Of a stretch of 64,000 bases of DNA, positions 28,171-37,232 are shown one piece after another. This DNA comes from Acidobacteriota bacterium. Lineage in GTDB: Bacteria; Acidobacteriota; Vicinamibacteria; Vicinamibacterales; CAVVIG01. Each line of letters starts with the position of its first letter. Position 1 is the stretch's first letter. The translations under genes were made by a program, and so were the position numbers. The notes below the pieces were generated by a model. That model worked only from the letters and a program-made list of their open reading frames with translations, did no database searches and was not told the origin of the DNA. Location: NCBI GenBank assembly GCA_016195265.1, contig JACPZW010000032.1, positions 1 to 64,000 of the forward strand. Reading direction: 5' to 3'.

Positions 28171-29157
28171 CTACGACTTCGAACGGATTTGGGCGGACAC
28201 GCGCGAGATTTCGATCAGCAGCTTCTCGAGCTCTGTGGCGTACTGATCCGGCGGCATCGATTCCTTCCGGGCCTTCAATTCCTCGAGCTGCTGCTCGAGA
28301 TCCGCGCGGCGCCGCATGAGGCCGGCCAGTGCGCTGTCGGTCGGCATCGCGATGGGTGCATCCGGCGCCAGGTAGGTGACGCGCGCCACGGCGCCGTCGA
28401 CGCCCGGATTCAGCGCTTCCCGCCCGACGCCCGCGCCGGTGTCGTCGAGCAGCGGCCGCTCGGTCGGCAACTGCCCTTTCTGCTCGAACCACTGCTGCAC
28501 GCCGGCGCTCGCGTAGGTGAACGCCTCCCAGATCGAGACGCGGCCGTTCTTGTCGAGATCCGCGGCCGGATCGTCGAAGGCCTTCACGAAGTACTCAGGA
28601 AAGACGGTCTCGTACTGCTGCGCGGCATTGTCGGTCGCCGTCAGCACGATACGGCCGCGCCCGGCGAGCGTCCGCAGGAACGGAAAACTCGCGCCGGTCG
28701 AGTTGATGAAGACCAGGCGACCCGGGATCGGCCGTAGCAGATCCGCCCAGTCGGCGGCGCTGAGGTCCGGTCCGACGAGATTGAACTTCGCTTCGTCGCC
28801 GTCCATCGACGTCCCGTGGCCGATGAGCAGCACGAGCAACTGATCGTCCTTCGTCATGCGTTGACGGAAGTCGCCGAGCGCGCGCCGCACGTTTTCGCGC
28901 GTCGACTTCCGCACGCCCTGGCTCTCGGTCTCCGCCAGCACCAGCAACCGATCGCCCGCGTAGCCGAACTTCTCGCCTAGCGTCGCCGTGAACGCCGCGC
29001 GCCATTTCTGATACTTCTGCGCGTAGACGTCGCCGCCCGACGCGCCCGTGATGACGAGCGCGTAGCGCTCGCCCGCGAAGACCGGAGTCGCGGAGAGAAT
29101 GCAGAAATGCAGGAATGCAAGAATGCAGAAGAGCCCTGCATTCGTGCATTTCTGCAT
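28171..29157 (-). CDS. Exported caspase/legumain-fold protein, probably without catalytic Cys
   Basis: About 328 residues, ATG 29157. The signal peptide (CILAFLHFCILSATPVFAG) is encoded by an 8-bp repeat array. The caspase-like (clan CD) core shows the His strand LLVLLIGHGTSMDG. The following strand, where legumains have A-C-x-S-G, reads LVFINSTGASFPF with no Cys. LTATDNAAQQYETVFPEYF is also typical of the fold. A helical coiled-coil tail ends the protein. It is probably an inactive or divergent peptidase and is last in the MoxR operon. Confidence 0.72.
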   Translation of the reverse strand: MQKCTNAGLFCILAFLHFCILSATPVFAGERYALVITGASGGDVYAQKYQKWRAAFTATLGEKFGYAGDRLLVLAETESQGVRKSTRENVRRALGDFRQRMTKDDQLLVLLIGHGTSMDGDEAKFNLVGPDLSAADWADLLRPIPGRLVFINSTGASFPFLRTLAGRGRIVLTATDNAAQQYETVFPEYFVKAFDDPAADLDKNGRVSIWEAFTYASAGVQQWFEQKGQLPTERPLLDDTGAGVGREALNPGVDGAVARVTYLAPDAPIAMPTDSALAGLMRRRADLEQQLEELKARKESMPPDQYATELEKLLIEISRVSAQIRSKS

Positions 29158-29167
29158 TCTTGCATTG
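29097..29167. repeat. Two-armed 8-bp array (GAATGCAG / CTGCATTC)
   Basis: Left units are GAATGCAG, AAATGCAG, GAATGCAA and GAATGCAG (29097-29128). Right units are CTGCATTC, GTGCATTT, CTGCATTC and TTGCATTG (29136-29167). The arms are inverted around a 7-bp loop and together encode the start and signal peptide of the caspase-like protein. Confidence 0.88.
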
Positions 29168-29177
29168 GGCTCCGCGT

Positions 29178-31430
29178 TCACCGCAGCCCCCACCGGCGGC
29201 GAAGAATCCATTCGGCCGACAACAATACGACGATCAGCGCGAACGCCCAAGGGGCGTGCCAGAGATCGCGCCGCTCCGGCGCGGCGTTCTGCGGCGTCGC
29301 GGCCTGCAGCCACGACGCCACGCGCGAGGCCTCGCCCGCGCGCGCGTAGCGCCCGCCCGAATCACGCGCGAGACGGCGGAGAAATCCCTCGTTCAGCCGC
29401 GGGTCGGCGAACTCACGATCGGTGCCGCCCACGTACATCCAGCGATCGGCCGTGCCGAGCGACACGCGGTTGCGGCGGGCCTCGGCGTGCACGCGATACA
29501 ACCCCGGTTGCTCCGCCCTCAGCGCCGCCGTGTACCGGCCGCCGGCCGCGCCGGTGTGGCGGAACGTCAGCGCCTGCGTCTCCCCTCCGGGGCCAGTCAG
29601 CGTCGCGTCGATCTCCGCGTCCGGCACCGCCGTGAACGTCCCGTCGCGGGCGTCGACGTCGACCGCAAGGGCCTCGCCAGGTTCCGGCGCGGCGGGCACG
29701 ACGATGGAAACGGGATCGGGTGCGGTGGACGCGAGCCAGCGCGCGGCTTGCCGCCAGAAGAACTCGTACGTGCGATCGGAAGACGCCACCATCATCTTCC
29801 ACCGCCAGGACGCCTCGCCCGCAAACACCATCGACCGGCCTTGGCCGTAGCGCTGGACCGCGACGAGCGGAAACCACCCGCCGCCGGGCGCGGCGGTCAA
29901 CGCCAGCACCGTTGCGCCCGGTCTCGGCGCGCCGAGAGCCGCGCTCGACGCGAGCGGCGGCAGCGCCGCCCAGCGCTTGCGCGCCTCCTCGACGGACGCG
30001 GCGACCCGCATGATCGGATGCGTCTTGCCTTCCGGCGTCATCGTTAGCCGGTTATGGGCCGTCAGATCGCCGGCGCCCAGGGACGCGCGCATCAATCCGT
30101 CGCGGCGGTCGGTCAACTCGACCGGCAGCACGTCCTCGAGCGGCGTCCCGGCGAGGCCGCCCTTCGCGAACGAGCGTCCGCCGAGGACGAGCAGCCCGCC
30201 GCCGCGCTCGGCGACGAAATCCGCGACCATCGTCAGCTGAGCGCGCGTGAAGAAATCGCCTTCGACGTTGGCCACGATCACCGCGTCGTACACGTAGAGC
30301 TGATCGCGCCGCGACGGCACGCCACTCGTCAGCGCCGCCGATCGGCCGGCGTCCGCCTGCACGAGAAACGTATCCTGCCCGTCGGTGTTCTTGCCCTTGC
30401 GCGTCACCGTGTCCACGTCGAGCCCGGGATCGGCGCTCCACGCGCGCGTCATGAATCCGTGCTCGAAGCCCGGCGCGCCGGCAATGACGAGCAGGTGGCG
30501 CTTGCGCCCCGCCGGGCTCACGAGCACGCTGCGCGCGTTGTTCTCGGGAACGGACTCGGCGGCGTCGGGCGCAATCTCCGCCGTGTAGACCGTCGGACCG
30601 GCGGGATCGGGCGAGACGGTGAAGGTCTCGTCGAGCGGCGATCCGTCCGCGACGGGCACGAGGCGCCGCGTGTCGATCACCTGGCCGTTTGCGCGCACGC
30701 GCAGCTGAAACGGCGCGCGGCCGAAGCCCGTGCTGACCGCCGACACACGCAGGTCGATGGACGTCTGATCGATCCGCGCGTCGCCCGCGGTCACGCTCAA
30801 CACTTCGCGATCGCGCAAACCATCGGGCGATCCGACGCCGATGGCCATTACCGGCGGTCCTTCCCCGACAATTCCGCCAGCCCTACCCGCCCCACCTGCC
30901 CCACTTGCCCCACCGGCCCCCGTGTCTCCACCGTCCGACACCACGACGACGCCCGCGATCCTTTGACCGCGATAACGCTCGCGGACGGCGGCCACCGCGC
31001 CGGCCAGATCCGTCCGGCGCGCATCTGCGTTCATGTGATCGATCGTCGCCGGCGTCAGCCCGTCGCCGACCGCGTACAACTCCGTCGTGAAGTGTGACGA
31101 CAGCGCGGGTAACACCTCGGTCTGCAGCAAGGCCGTCGCGCGTGCGATGCGGGACAGGCCGTCCGCGTCGCTCACGCGCATGCTGCGCGAAACGTCGACG
31201 AGCACGGGCACGATGGCGTCACGCGATCCCAGCGGCGGGAGGACCACGATTGGACGAAAGAGGAAAAGGACGAGCGCCGTGAGCGCAAGCACGCGCAGTC
31301 CGAGCAGCACGCCGCGCTGCGCGCGGGTCAGCGGCGAGAGCGGACGCCGGTACTCGAGATACGCCGCCGCGCCGATGGCCGCGGCGAGAACGATCGCCAG
31401 CCACCAGGGCAGGGAATAGGCGAAGTGCAT
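29178..31430 (-). CDS. Membrane VWA-domain protein of the MoxR operon
   Basis: A 750-residue protein. Two N-terminal helices (about 8-24 and 42-62) are followed by a VWA domain with MIDAS VDVSRSMRVSD, then a large Ig-like and glutamine-amidotransferase-like region (VSPAGRKRHLLVIAGAPGFE, ERGGGLLVLGGRSFAKGG). A C-terminal helix (FALIVVLLSAEWIL) closes it. The layout resembles Bat-type VWA proteins working with MoxR ATPases. A 9-bp array at 30882-30917 encodes its Gly/Ala-rich linker. Confidence 0.82.
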   Translation of the reverse strand: MHFAYSLPWWLAIVLAAAIGAAAYLEYRRPLSPLTRAQRGVLLGLRVLALTALVLFLFRPIVVLPPLGSRDAIVPVLVDVSRSMRVSDADGLSRIARATALLQTEVLPALSSHFTTELYAVGDGLTPATIDHMNADARRTDLAGAVAAVRERYRGQRIAGVVVVSDGGDTGAGGASGAGGAGRAGGIVGEGPPVMAIGVGSPDGLRDREVLSVTAGDARIDQTSIDLRVSAVSTGFGRAPFQLRVRANGQVIDTRRLVPVADGSPLDETFTVSPDPAGPTVYTAEIAPDAAESVPENNARSVLVSPAGRKRHLLVIAGAPGFEHGFMTRAWSADPGLDVDTVTRKGKNTDGQDTFLVQADAGRSAALTSGVPSRRDQLYVYDAVIVANVEGDFFTRAQLTMVADFVAERGGGLLVLGGRSFAKGGLAGTPLEDVLPVELTDRRDGLMRASLGAGDLTAHNRLTMTPEGKTHPIMRVAASVEEARKRWAALPPLASSAALGAPRPGATVLALTAAPGGGWFPLVAVQRYGQGRSMVFAGEASWRWKMMVASSDRTYEFFWRQAARWLASTAPDPVSIVVPAAPEPGEALAVDVDARDGTFTAVPDAEIDATLTGPGGETQALTFRHTGAAGGRYTAALRAEQPGLYRVHAEARRNRVSLGTADRWMYVGGTDREFADPRLNEGFLRRLARDSGGRYARAGEASRVASWLQAATPQNAAPERRDLWHAPWAFALIVVLLSAEWILRRRWGLR
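30882..30917 (-). repeat. In-frame 9-bp array in the VWA gene
   Basis: Four units CCTACCCGC, CCCACCTGC, CCCACTTGC and CCCACCGGC encode repeated Gly-Ala-Gly type tripeptides in a linker. The period of nine keeps the reading frame. Confidence 0.7.
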
Positions 31431-31439
31431 GAATAGTCG

Positions 31440-34400
31440 TTACTGTTTCTTCTTCGTCGCAATGGCTTTGAAGTAATCGTCAACCTGCTTCTTGTACTCA
31501 GCCGGCGCGGCATCGTCGGCGCCGGCCGCGAGTCGATCCTTCGATTCCTTCGCCTGGAGTTTCTTCGACAGCGTGGACTCGGCGCGATCCAGCGCCTGCG
31601 TCGCCTGCCGCCGCAAGTCTTCCCACTTCGCGAAGTCCTGTTTGAACGCTTCCGTGCCGGGCGCCGACAGCGTCATGCCCTGGCCTTCGAACGTGAAGCC
31701 GGCGCCGCCGCGCGCGTACGTGGGATCGTCGCGTCGCAGTTGATCGACGAGGTCTCTTGTCTCCAGCAGCCGCTTCTCGTACTCCTCGCGCAGGCGATTG
31801 AGATCGGTGCCGCTTCCGCCGCCGCCTCCCTGACGTCCCTCACCCGCGCGGCCGGATTCCCCCGCGCTCTTCTGCGCCGATCGTCCCTGCGCGGCGTTCT
31901 GGCCGTTCTGCCGGCCGGCGCGTTCCATCTCACGGCCCGCGGCGTCGAGCTTGTCGCGCAGTTCCTGCGCCTTCGCGAGCTGCGACGAGAGCTTGCGCGT
32001 TTCATCGTCCTGTACGCCGGTGGCGGACGCGAGCGTGTCGGCCACGCGATCGAGCGCGCGCGCCAGCTCCTGATTGGCCGCCGCCTGCGCCCTGGCTTCG
32101 TCTGACCCGCGGCCGCGCCCGCCACGCGGATCCGCAGTCGCCGCGCGCAGCGCGTCGGCGGCCTGCTGCATGCGCTCGGCGACGCGCTGGCCTTCGAGAT
32201 CCTTCGCCGCCTGGCCCGCGGCGGCCTGCTGCTGCGCACCCTGCTGCTTCAACGAGTCCTGCAGCGATCGGACGCGGTCCGCCAGGCGCTGCTGATCGCC
32301 GGCGAGCCGCCGCGCCGTGTCCTTGTCGGCGTCGCTCGATCCGGATTTCGACAGCCCAGATAGCGATGCCGAGATCTGACGCTCGGCGTCCGCAAGCTGA
32401 CGGGCTTCGAGCTGCAGCTCGCCGAGCGCGCGACGCCGCTCATCGGGACGCGCCGACTCGAGCTGGCGCTGGACCGCCTTCAGCTGTTCGAGCGCGCGGC
32501 TGCCGTTCGCGGACGCCTGATTCGGATCCTGGCGTCGCAGATCGCCGGTCGCGCTCCGCATCTGCTCCGAGGCATCGCGCAGGCGCTGGCTCGCGTCGCC
32601 GCCTCCGCCGCCTTGACCCGACTGGCCCTGTTGGCCCTGTTGGCCCTGTTGACCCTGTTGACCCTGTTGACCTCGCTGTCCCTGCTGTCCACGGCCCTGC
32701 TGTGACTGTTGACCGGACTGGGCCTGCTGCCCGGATTGCTGCGCGCTCGCGCTCTGCTGTTGCGACTGCCGCTGCCCGGACTGGCTGGACTGCTGCGCCA
32801 TCTGACGCGCGAGTTCCTCCGCGCGCTGGCGCAGCTCCATCTGATCGCGTGTCAGCTTCTCGAGTTCCCGCTTCAGCGCTTCTTCGCTCATCTGCTCGCG
32901 CTGACGCGCGAGCTCCTGCTGCTTCCTGAGCAGCTCGTCCTGACGACGTGCGAGATCCTTGATCTTGTCGAGCGCGCTCTGCGTCGCGTCTTCCTTCTGC
33001 TCGACGTTGGACTTCGTCTCGTAGTTCGTCTGCTGCGTCTTCCGCAGCTCCTTGTCGAAGAGCGCGGACATGTCAAGGTTGCTGCGATTGCTGCCGGCGC
33101 CGTTGCCCGCCTGCTGACGCTGGACCTCGTGCTTCTTGACGTCGGCCTGCGCCTTCAGCAGATGGTTCAGCGCCTCCATCTCCGGCGGCATCGCGTCCTT
33201 CGTCTTCAACGCGTCGAGGGTCGTCACGGCCCTGCCCATCGCCGTCGCTGCGGCCGTCATGTCGTCTTCCTCGACCATCGTCTCGCCCGCTTTGAGCTGC
33301 GGGGCCGGTGGAGGTTGCGGGGGCAGCGGCGGCCCGCCGCGGCCCCGCTGCGGCTGCGTCCTTCGTCTCGGATCGCGCATCGCCCCTTCGCGGAAGCTGC
33401 TGGCTGTCTGCTCCACGCGCGTCTTCAGCTCGCCTTCGGCCTTCGACACGGCGCGGATGTCGGCCTCGGACTTCGCGCCGCCGGCGCTCTGCGCCCGTCG
33501 ATCCAGCTTCCACGTCGCGACGACGATCTCCTTCTGCGCGTTGACGAGCTCGTCGATCCCGTTCTGCGCCCCGCCGCCGCCGGCCCCGCCCTGGCTCTGC
33601 GCCAGCGCGAAGTCCTGCTCGTAGGGCTTCACCTGCAGGAAGAAGATGTCGCTGCGCGCTTCGTTCGGCCGCGTGCCGCGCGTCAGGTCGCGCGCGCGCG
33701 CGTAGTACGAAATGAAGTCGCCGGGCTGCACGTCGAGATCCTCGAGGTACAACGTGTGGCGGCCGTTCACCATCGTGCTGCGCGGCGCGATCGGCAGGGG
33801 AACGGCCGTCTCGGCGCCGCCCCGCACCGAGTACACGAGCTCGAGGCGCGCCACACCGTAGTCGTCTTCGGCCTGCGCCTCGACGTCCACTTCCTCGAGC
33901 CGCGTGACGTTGCGGTCCGTGGCCGGCTTGAGAATGCGCACCTCGGGCGGACGATCGGCGAGCGTGCGGATGAAGTACTCCGTGTCGCCCGACGATGAAA
34001 ACCCGTCGCGATCCGCAAGCGCGACGCGATACGAGTTGTCGTCGACGACCTTCAGCGACGCCGAGAACTCCATCGCATTGTCGGGCGCGAGGGCGAGCTG
34101 CGTGCCGTCGCCCAGCGCCATCGTGCCCTTCGCGATCGCGCGATCGGTGAACACGTGCAGGCGGACATCCGTGCCGGCGGGCGCATAGATATCGCCGCTG
34201 TCCCGTTCACTGCGCGGCGCGAGGCCCAATCCCGCGGGATAGCTGTAGTCGACGTCAATCCGCGTCACGCGTGGCGGGTGCGCCACGGCGATGTCGTAAG
34301 TGGGCGATGTAATCGACCCGGCGACGACGCGGTACTTGAACGGCGCCTGGACGGCGTCGAGCGTCAGGTGAAAGGCGCCCGCACGATCCGGTGTCATGTC

Positions 34401-35099
34401 GGTGGCGCGCCAGCCCTCGCCAATCGCGACCTGCACCTGCGCGATCACCGGCGCGCGGCTGCCGACGAGACGCGCCTGAATCGCGAGCGCCGTTCCCGCC
34501 TTGATGCGGGCGTTGCCAGGCGTCACGTCCAGTGCCACTCGCGCCGGAAACAGCGACAGCGACGCGGCGTCGAAGGCCTGACGCGCCGGATCACGAGCCG
34601 CCACCAGCACGGCGAGCAGCGCCAGTCCGGCGCCCGTCGTCTGAAAGGTCGCGCGGCGGACCGTTTCGGACGGCAGGATCGCGTCGAGATCGATCTCGCG
34701 CGCGCGGCGCGCCGCATCAGCCAGCATCGGGACAGCCATGCCGGGCTGCGCCGCCGGCGATGGCGTGCGCATCACGTCGATCGCGCTCACGAGCCGGTCG
34801 TCGAGTGACGGCGCGCGTTCTTCGATGAACCGCGCGATCTGCGCGTCGGTCGGCACGTCGCGCAGCGGCGACACCCCCCACGCCGCCCCCGCCGCGGCGG
34901 CGATCGCGGCAACGGCGCCGATGACTGCATACGCGACCGGCGCTCCGGCCGTGAACCACAGGACGAGGAGCGCGACGGCGATCACCGCGGACACGGCCAG
35001 CGACGCGCGCACCGTGGCGCGCAGAACGCGCAGCCGGCGCCACCGCGCCCGCACGCGATCGAGAAGTCCGCGGATGTCGTTGAGACTTTCCTGCATCAC
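31440..35099 (-). CDS. DUF4175-type membrane protein with long Gln-rich coiled coil
   Basis: A 1219-residue protein. Two membrane helices lie near residues 28-70 (VSAVIAVALLVLWFTAGAP). A domain with Ig-like strands follows (about 170-480; SYPAGLGLAPRSERDSGD), then from about 640 a very long Gln/Arg/Glu-rich coiled coil including (GQQ)n, and a short C-terminal domain. This matches DUF4175 proteins found beside BatA/VWA genes. It is probably a periplasmic scaffold; no enzymatic motif is seen. Confidence 0.82.
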   Translation of the reverse strand: MMQESLNDIRGLLDRVRARWRRLRVLRATVRASLAVSAVIAVALLVLWFTAGAPVAYAVIGAVAAIAAAAGAAWGVSPLRDVPTDAQIARFIEERAPSLDDRLVSAIDVMRTPSPAAQPGMAVPMLADAARRAREIDLDAILPSETVRRATFQTTGAGLALLAVLVAARDPARQAFDAASLSLFPARVALDVTPGNARIKAGTALAIQARLVGSRAPVIAQVQVAIGEGWRATDMTPDRAGAFHLTLDAVQAPFKYRVVAGSITSPTYDIAVAHPPRVTRIDVDYSYPAGLGLAPRSERDSGDIYAPAGTDVRLHVFTDRAIAKGTMALGDGTQLALAPDNAMEFSASLKVVDDNSYRVALADRDGFSSSGDTEYFIRTLADRPPEVRILKPATDRNVTRLEEVDVEAQAEDDYGVARLELVYSVRGGAETAVPLPIAPRSTMVNGRHTLYLEDLDVQPGDFISYYARARDLTRGTRPNEARSDIFFLQVKPYEQDFALAQSQGGAGGGGAQNGIDELVNAQKEIVVATWKLDRRAQSAGGAKSEADIRAVSKAEGELKTRVEQTASSFREGAMRDPRRRTQPQRGRGGPPLPPQPPPAPQLKAGETMVEEDDMTAAATAMGRAVTTLDALKTKDAMPPEMEALNHLLKAQADVKKHEVQRQQAGNGAGSNRSNLDMSALFDKELRKTQQTNYETKSNVEQKEDATQSALDKIKDLARRQDELLRKQQELARQREQMSEEALKRELEKLTRDQMELRQRAEELARQMAQQSSQSGQRQSQQQSASAQQSGQQAQSGQQSQQGRGQQGQRGQQGQQGQQGQQGQQGQSGQGGGGGDASQRLRDASEQMRSATGDLRRQDPNQASANGSRALEQLKAVQRQLESARPDERRRALGELQLEARQLADAERQISASLSGLSKSGSSDADKDTARRLAGDQQRLADRVRSLQDSLKQQGAQQQAAAGQAAKDLEGQRVAERMQQAADALRAATADPRGGRGRGSDEARAQAAANQELARALDRVADTLASATGVQDDETRKLSSQLAKAQELRDKLDAAGREMERAGRQNGQNAAQGRSAQKSAGESGRAGEGRQGGGGGSGTDLNRLREEYEKRLLETRDLVDQLRRDDPTYARGGAGFTFEGQGMTLSAPGTEAFKQDFAKWEDLRRQATQALDRAESTLSKKLQAKESKDRLAAGADDAAPAEYKKQVDDYFKAIATKKKQ
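32622..32693 (-). repeat. In-frame 9-bp array coding for GQQ-type repeats
   Basis: Eight consecutive 9-mers of TTGGCCCTG/TTGACCCTG type encode Gly-Gln-Gln tripeptides in the DUF4175 protein, in a region otherwise of Gln-rich coiled coil. Confidence 0.8.
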
Positions 35100-35115
35100 T
35101 ATCCTTCGAACTCTC

Positions 35116-35150
35116 CTTCTGCCTTCTGCCTTCTTACTTCTAACTTCTTC
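35116..35150 (+). repeat. 7-bp array (CTTCTGC type), BatA-DUF4175 gap
   Basis: Units CTTCTGC, CTTCTGC, CTTCTTA, CTTCTAA and CTTCTTC fill the gap between the two genes and end within the BatA stop codon region. On the coding strand it is purine-rich (GAAG), so it could double as a ribosome site. Confidence 0.8.
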
Positions 35151-37068
35151 ACGCCGTTCGGCTGGCGACGAACCCTTCGACCACGAGCATCGCGACCATC
35201 AGCGCCAGCGCGTACTGCCACAGGTGCTGGCGATCTTCCTCCTGCCGGGCTTCGACGCGCGCGGAGGCACCAGCCACCGGCTTGAGCCGCGTCACCGCCG
35301 ACTCAAATTCATCGACCGTGATGCGGGCGGCGTCCGCCTCGCGCGGATCGACGTTGATCGCGACGCGCCGCGCCGACGCGCCCGGCCTCGCCGCGTCGGC
35401 GACGCTCACGATCCCGGGGACGCGCGCCACGCCGGCCGGCGCCTCGCCGACGAGGTACTCGGTCGCGCGCGGATGCGCGCTCGCGAGATACCGGACGACT
35501 TCATGCAGAAACGGCACGAAGGTCGCGCGACGGGGAAAATCGTTCCAGCGGTTGTCGAGATCGGACGCCAGCACGAGCGCGCGACCGTCGCCCGCCGGGC
35601 ACTCGAGCATCGCCGCTTCGCCCGTCGTGAAGCGCGCGAGCGTCTGACAGCCGTCGCCGCTGATGCGCGCGGCGCTCTGGAACGTCACGAGGCCGAGCGT
35701 CGCCGCCGTGCCGGCGAACGGTTGAAAGATCGGGTGGCGCCCGTCGGCCGGCGCCAGCGTCCGCGCCGCCTGCCGCACGCCCTCGTCCCTGACGATCCGC
35801 AGCGTCGAGGCACCGCCGATCACGTCGCCGGCGACGTCGCCGTCGACGTCCGGACCGGCCGCGACGAAGAGACCGCCGCCCTGCTGCGTGTACGCGGCGA
35901 GCGCCTCGCGCCCGCGCCGCTCGAGCCCGCGGGTCGACAGCAACACCACGGCGGCGTGCTCGTCGAGGCGCGCTCCACTGCCAGGACGCCCGGCGCCCCC
36001 CGCGGCGAACGACGACAGCCGGGCCGCGCTGATGCCAGCCGCGCGATATCCCTGCCCCGGCGCCGCGCCGGCCGCCAGCGCCTGCTGGACGTAGAACGCT
36101 TCGCGCCCGACGTCGCCGCTGCCCGTGACGACGAGCACCGTCGGCTGCGATGTCCCGCCGAGCACGGCATAACGGACGTTGTCGGCGGCGAGCCCGTCCG
36201 GATCCTCGACGGTGACTGCGGCTGCCGCGCCGCGAGGCGCGCCGGCGAACGTCACGTCGGCCGATTGATTCGGCCCGACCGTCGTCGACGCGTCGCCGGC
36301 CGCGCGGTTGTCGATCGTCAGGTGCACGCGCGCGTCGCGCGGACGCGGGCCCGCATTGCGAATGGTGGCGATCACACGGTCGGCCATCGGTCGCACGGCC
36401 GTGACGGCGAGATTCGACGGCGCCGCGCCGACGTCGGCGATGTCGATCTTCGCGCCCTCGGGTACGGACGCGCGGTCGCCCGCGTCCCAGCCGCTCTCCT
36501 GCAGGTCGGTGACCACGACGATCGTGCCGCGGCCGGCGGTCAGGTGTTGAGACGCGGCCGAGAGCGCCGCGCGGTACCGCGTGGCGCCGAACCCCGCCGT
36601 GACGCGATCGATCGTCGCGGACGTCAGGATGCGGTCGGTGCCGGGCGGCATCAGGATCTCCGCCTCATCCGCAAACGCGACGAGGCCGACGAGATCGCCG
36701 CTCGGCACGCGAGCCATCGCGTCCTTGGCCAGCTGCCGCGCGCGCGCGATGCGGCCGGGCGCGGACATGCTGTACGAGGTGTCGATCGCGATCATCGTGA
36801 CCGCGGACGCGCCCGCGGCGGCGCCCGACGGGAAGAACGGCCGCGCGAACGCCAGCGCGAGCAGCGCCAGGACGGCGATGCGAAGCGCGAGCAGCAGCAG
36901 CTCGCGCACGTGACGCTTCTCCGTGTGCTCGACCGGCGCCTGCTTGAGCCAGCGCACGGCGGCGAACCGCACGCGCGGCTCCGGCTCACGTTTCAGGAGG
37001 TGCAGCACGAGCGGGATCGCCGCGGCGGCCGCGCCGGCCAGGAACAGCGGGGATAGAAAGGCCAGCAT
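35149..37068 (-). CDS. BatA-domain VWA membrane protein
   Basis: A 639-residue protein opening with the BatA N-terminal motif (LSPLFLAGAAAAAIPLVLHL) and a second helix at 58-78. A VWA domain with MIDAS DTSYSMSAPG follows, then a long extracytoplasmic region and a C-terminal helix (YALALMVAMLVVEGFVAS). BatA proteins act with MoxR-type ATPases. Upstream lies a 160-bp array region separating it from the DUF58 gene. Confidence 0.87.
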   Translation of the reverse strand: MLAFLSPLFLAGAAAAAIPLVLHLLKREPEPRVRFAAVRWLKQAPVEHTEKRHVRELLLLALRIAVLALLALAFARPFFPSGAAAGASAVTMIAIDTSYSMSAPGRIARARQLAKDAMARVPSGDLVGLVAFADEAEILMPPGTDRILTSATIDRVTAGFGATRYRAALSAASQHLTAGRGTIVVVTDLQESGWDAGDRASVPEGAKIDIADVGAAPSNLAVTAVRPMADRVIATIRNAGPRPRDARVHLTIDNRAAGDASTTVGPNQSADVTFAGAPRGAAAAVTVEDPDGLAADNVRYAVLGGTSQPTVLVVTGSGDVGREAFYVQQALAAGAAPGQGYRAAGISAARLSSFAAGGAGRPGSGARLDEHAAVVLLSTRGLERRGREALAAYTQQGGGLFVAAGPDVDGDVAGDVIGGASTLRIVRDEGVRQAARTLAPADGRHPIFQPFAGTAATLGLVTFQSAARISGDGCQTLARFTTGEAAMLECPAGDGRALVLASDLDNRWNDFPRRATFVPFLHEVVRYLASAHPRATEYLVGEAPAGVARVPGIVSVADAARPGASARRVAINVDPREADAARITVDEFESAVTRLKPVAGASARVEARQEEDRQHLWQYALALMVAMLVVEGFVASRTA

Positions 37069-37080
37069 GGCTCAGCAGGT

Positions 37081-37231
37081 GCCGCGTGCCGCGTGCCGCG
37101 TGCTGCGTGCGGTGCCGGGTGCCCGGTGCACTCCGCCGGACGCGGAGAGCAGACGCTGTGGCCACGCGCGGCGGCACGCCGCACACCGCACCGCGCACGG
37201 CACCACGCACACGGCACGACGCACCACGCAC
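37081..37231. repeat. Long two-armed 7-bp array (GCCGCGT / GCACCAC types)
   Basis: The left arm has GCCGCGT three times, GCTGCGT, then GCCGGGT and GCCCGGT. After about 40 bp the right arm has degenerate units such as CCGCACA, CCGCACC, GCGCACG, GCACCAC, GCACACG and GCACGAC. The 164 bp between the DUF58 and BatA genes hold nothing else. Confidence 0.7.
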
Positions 37232-37232
37232 C

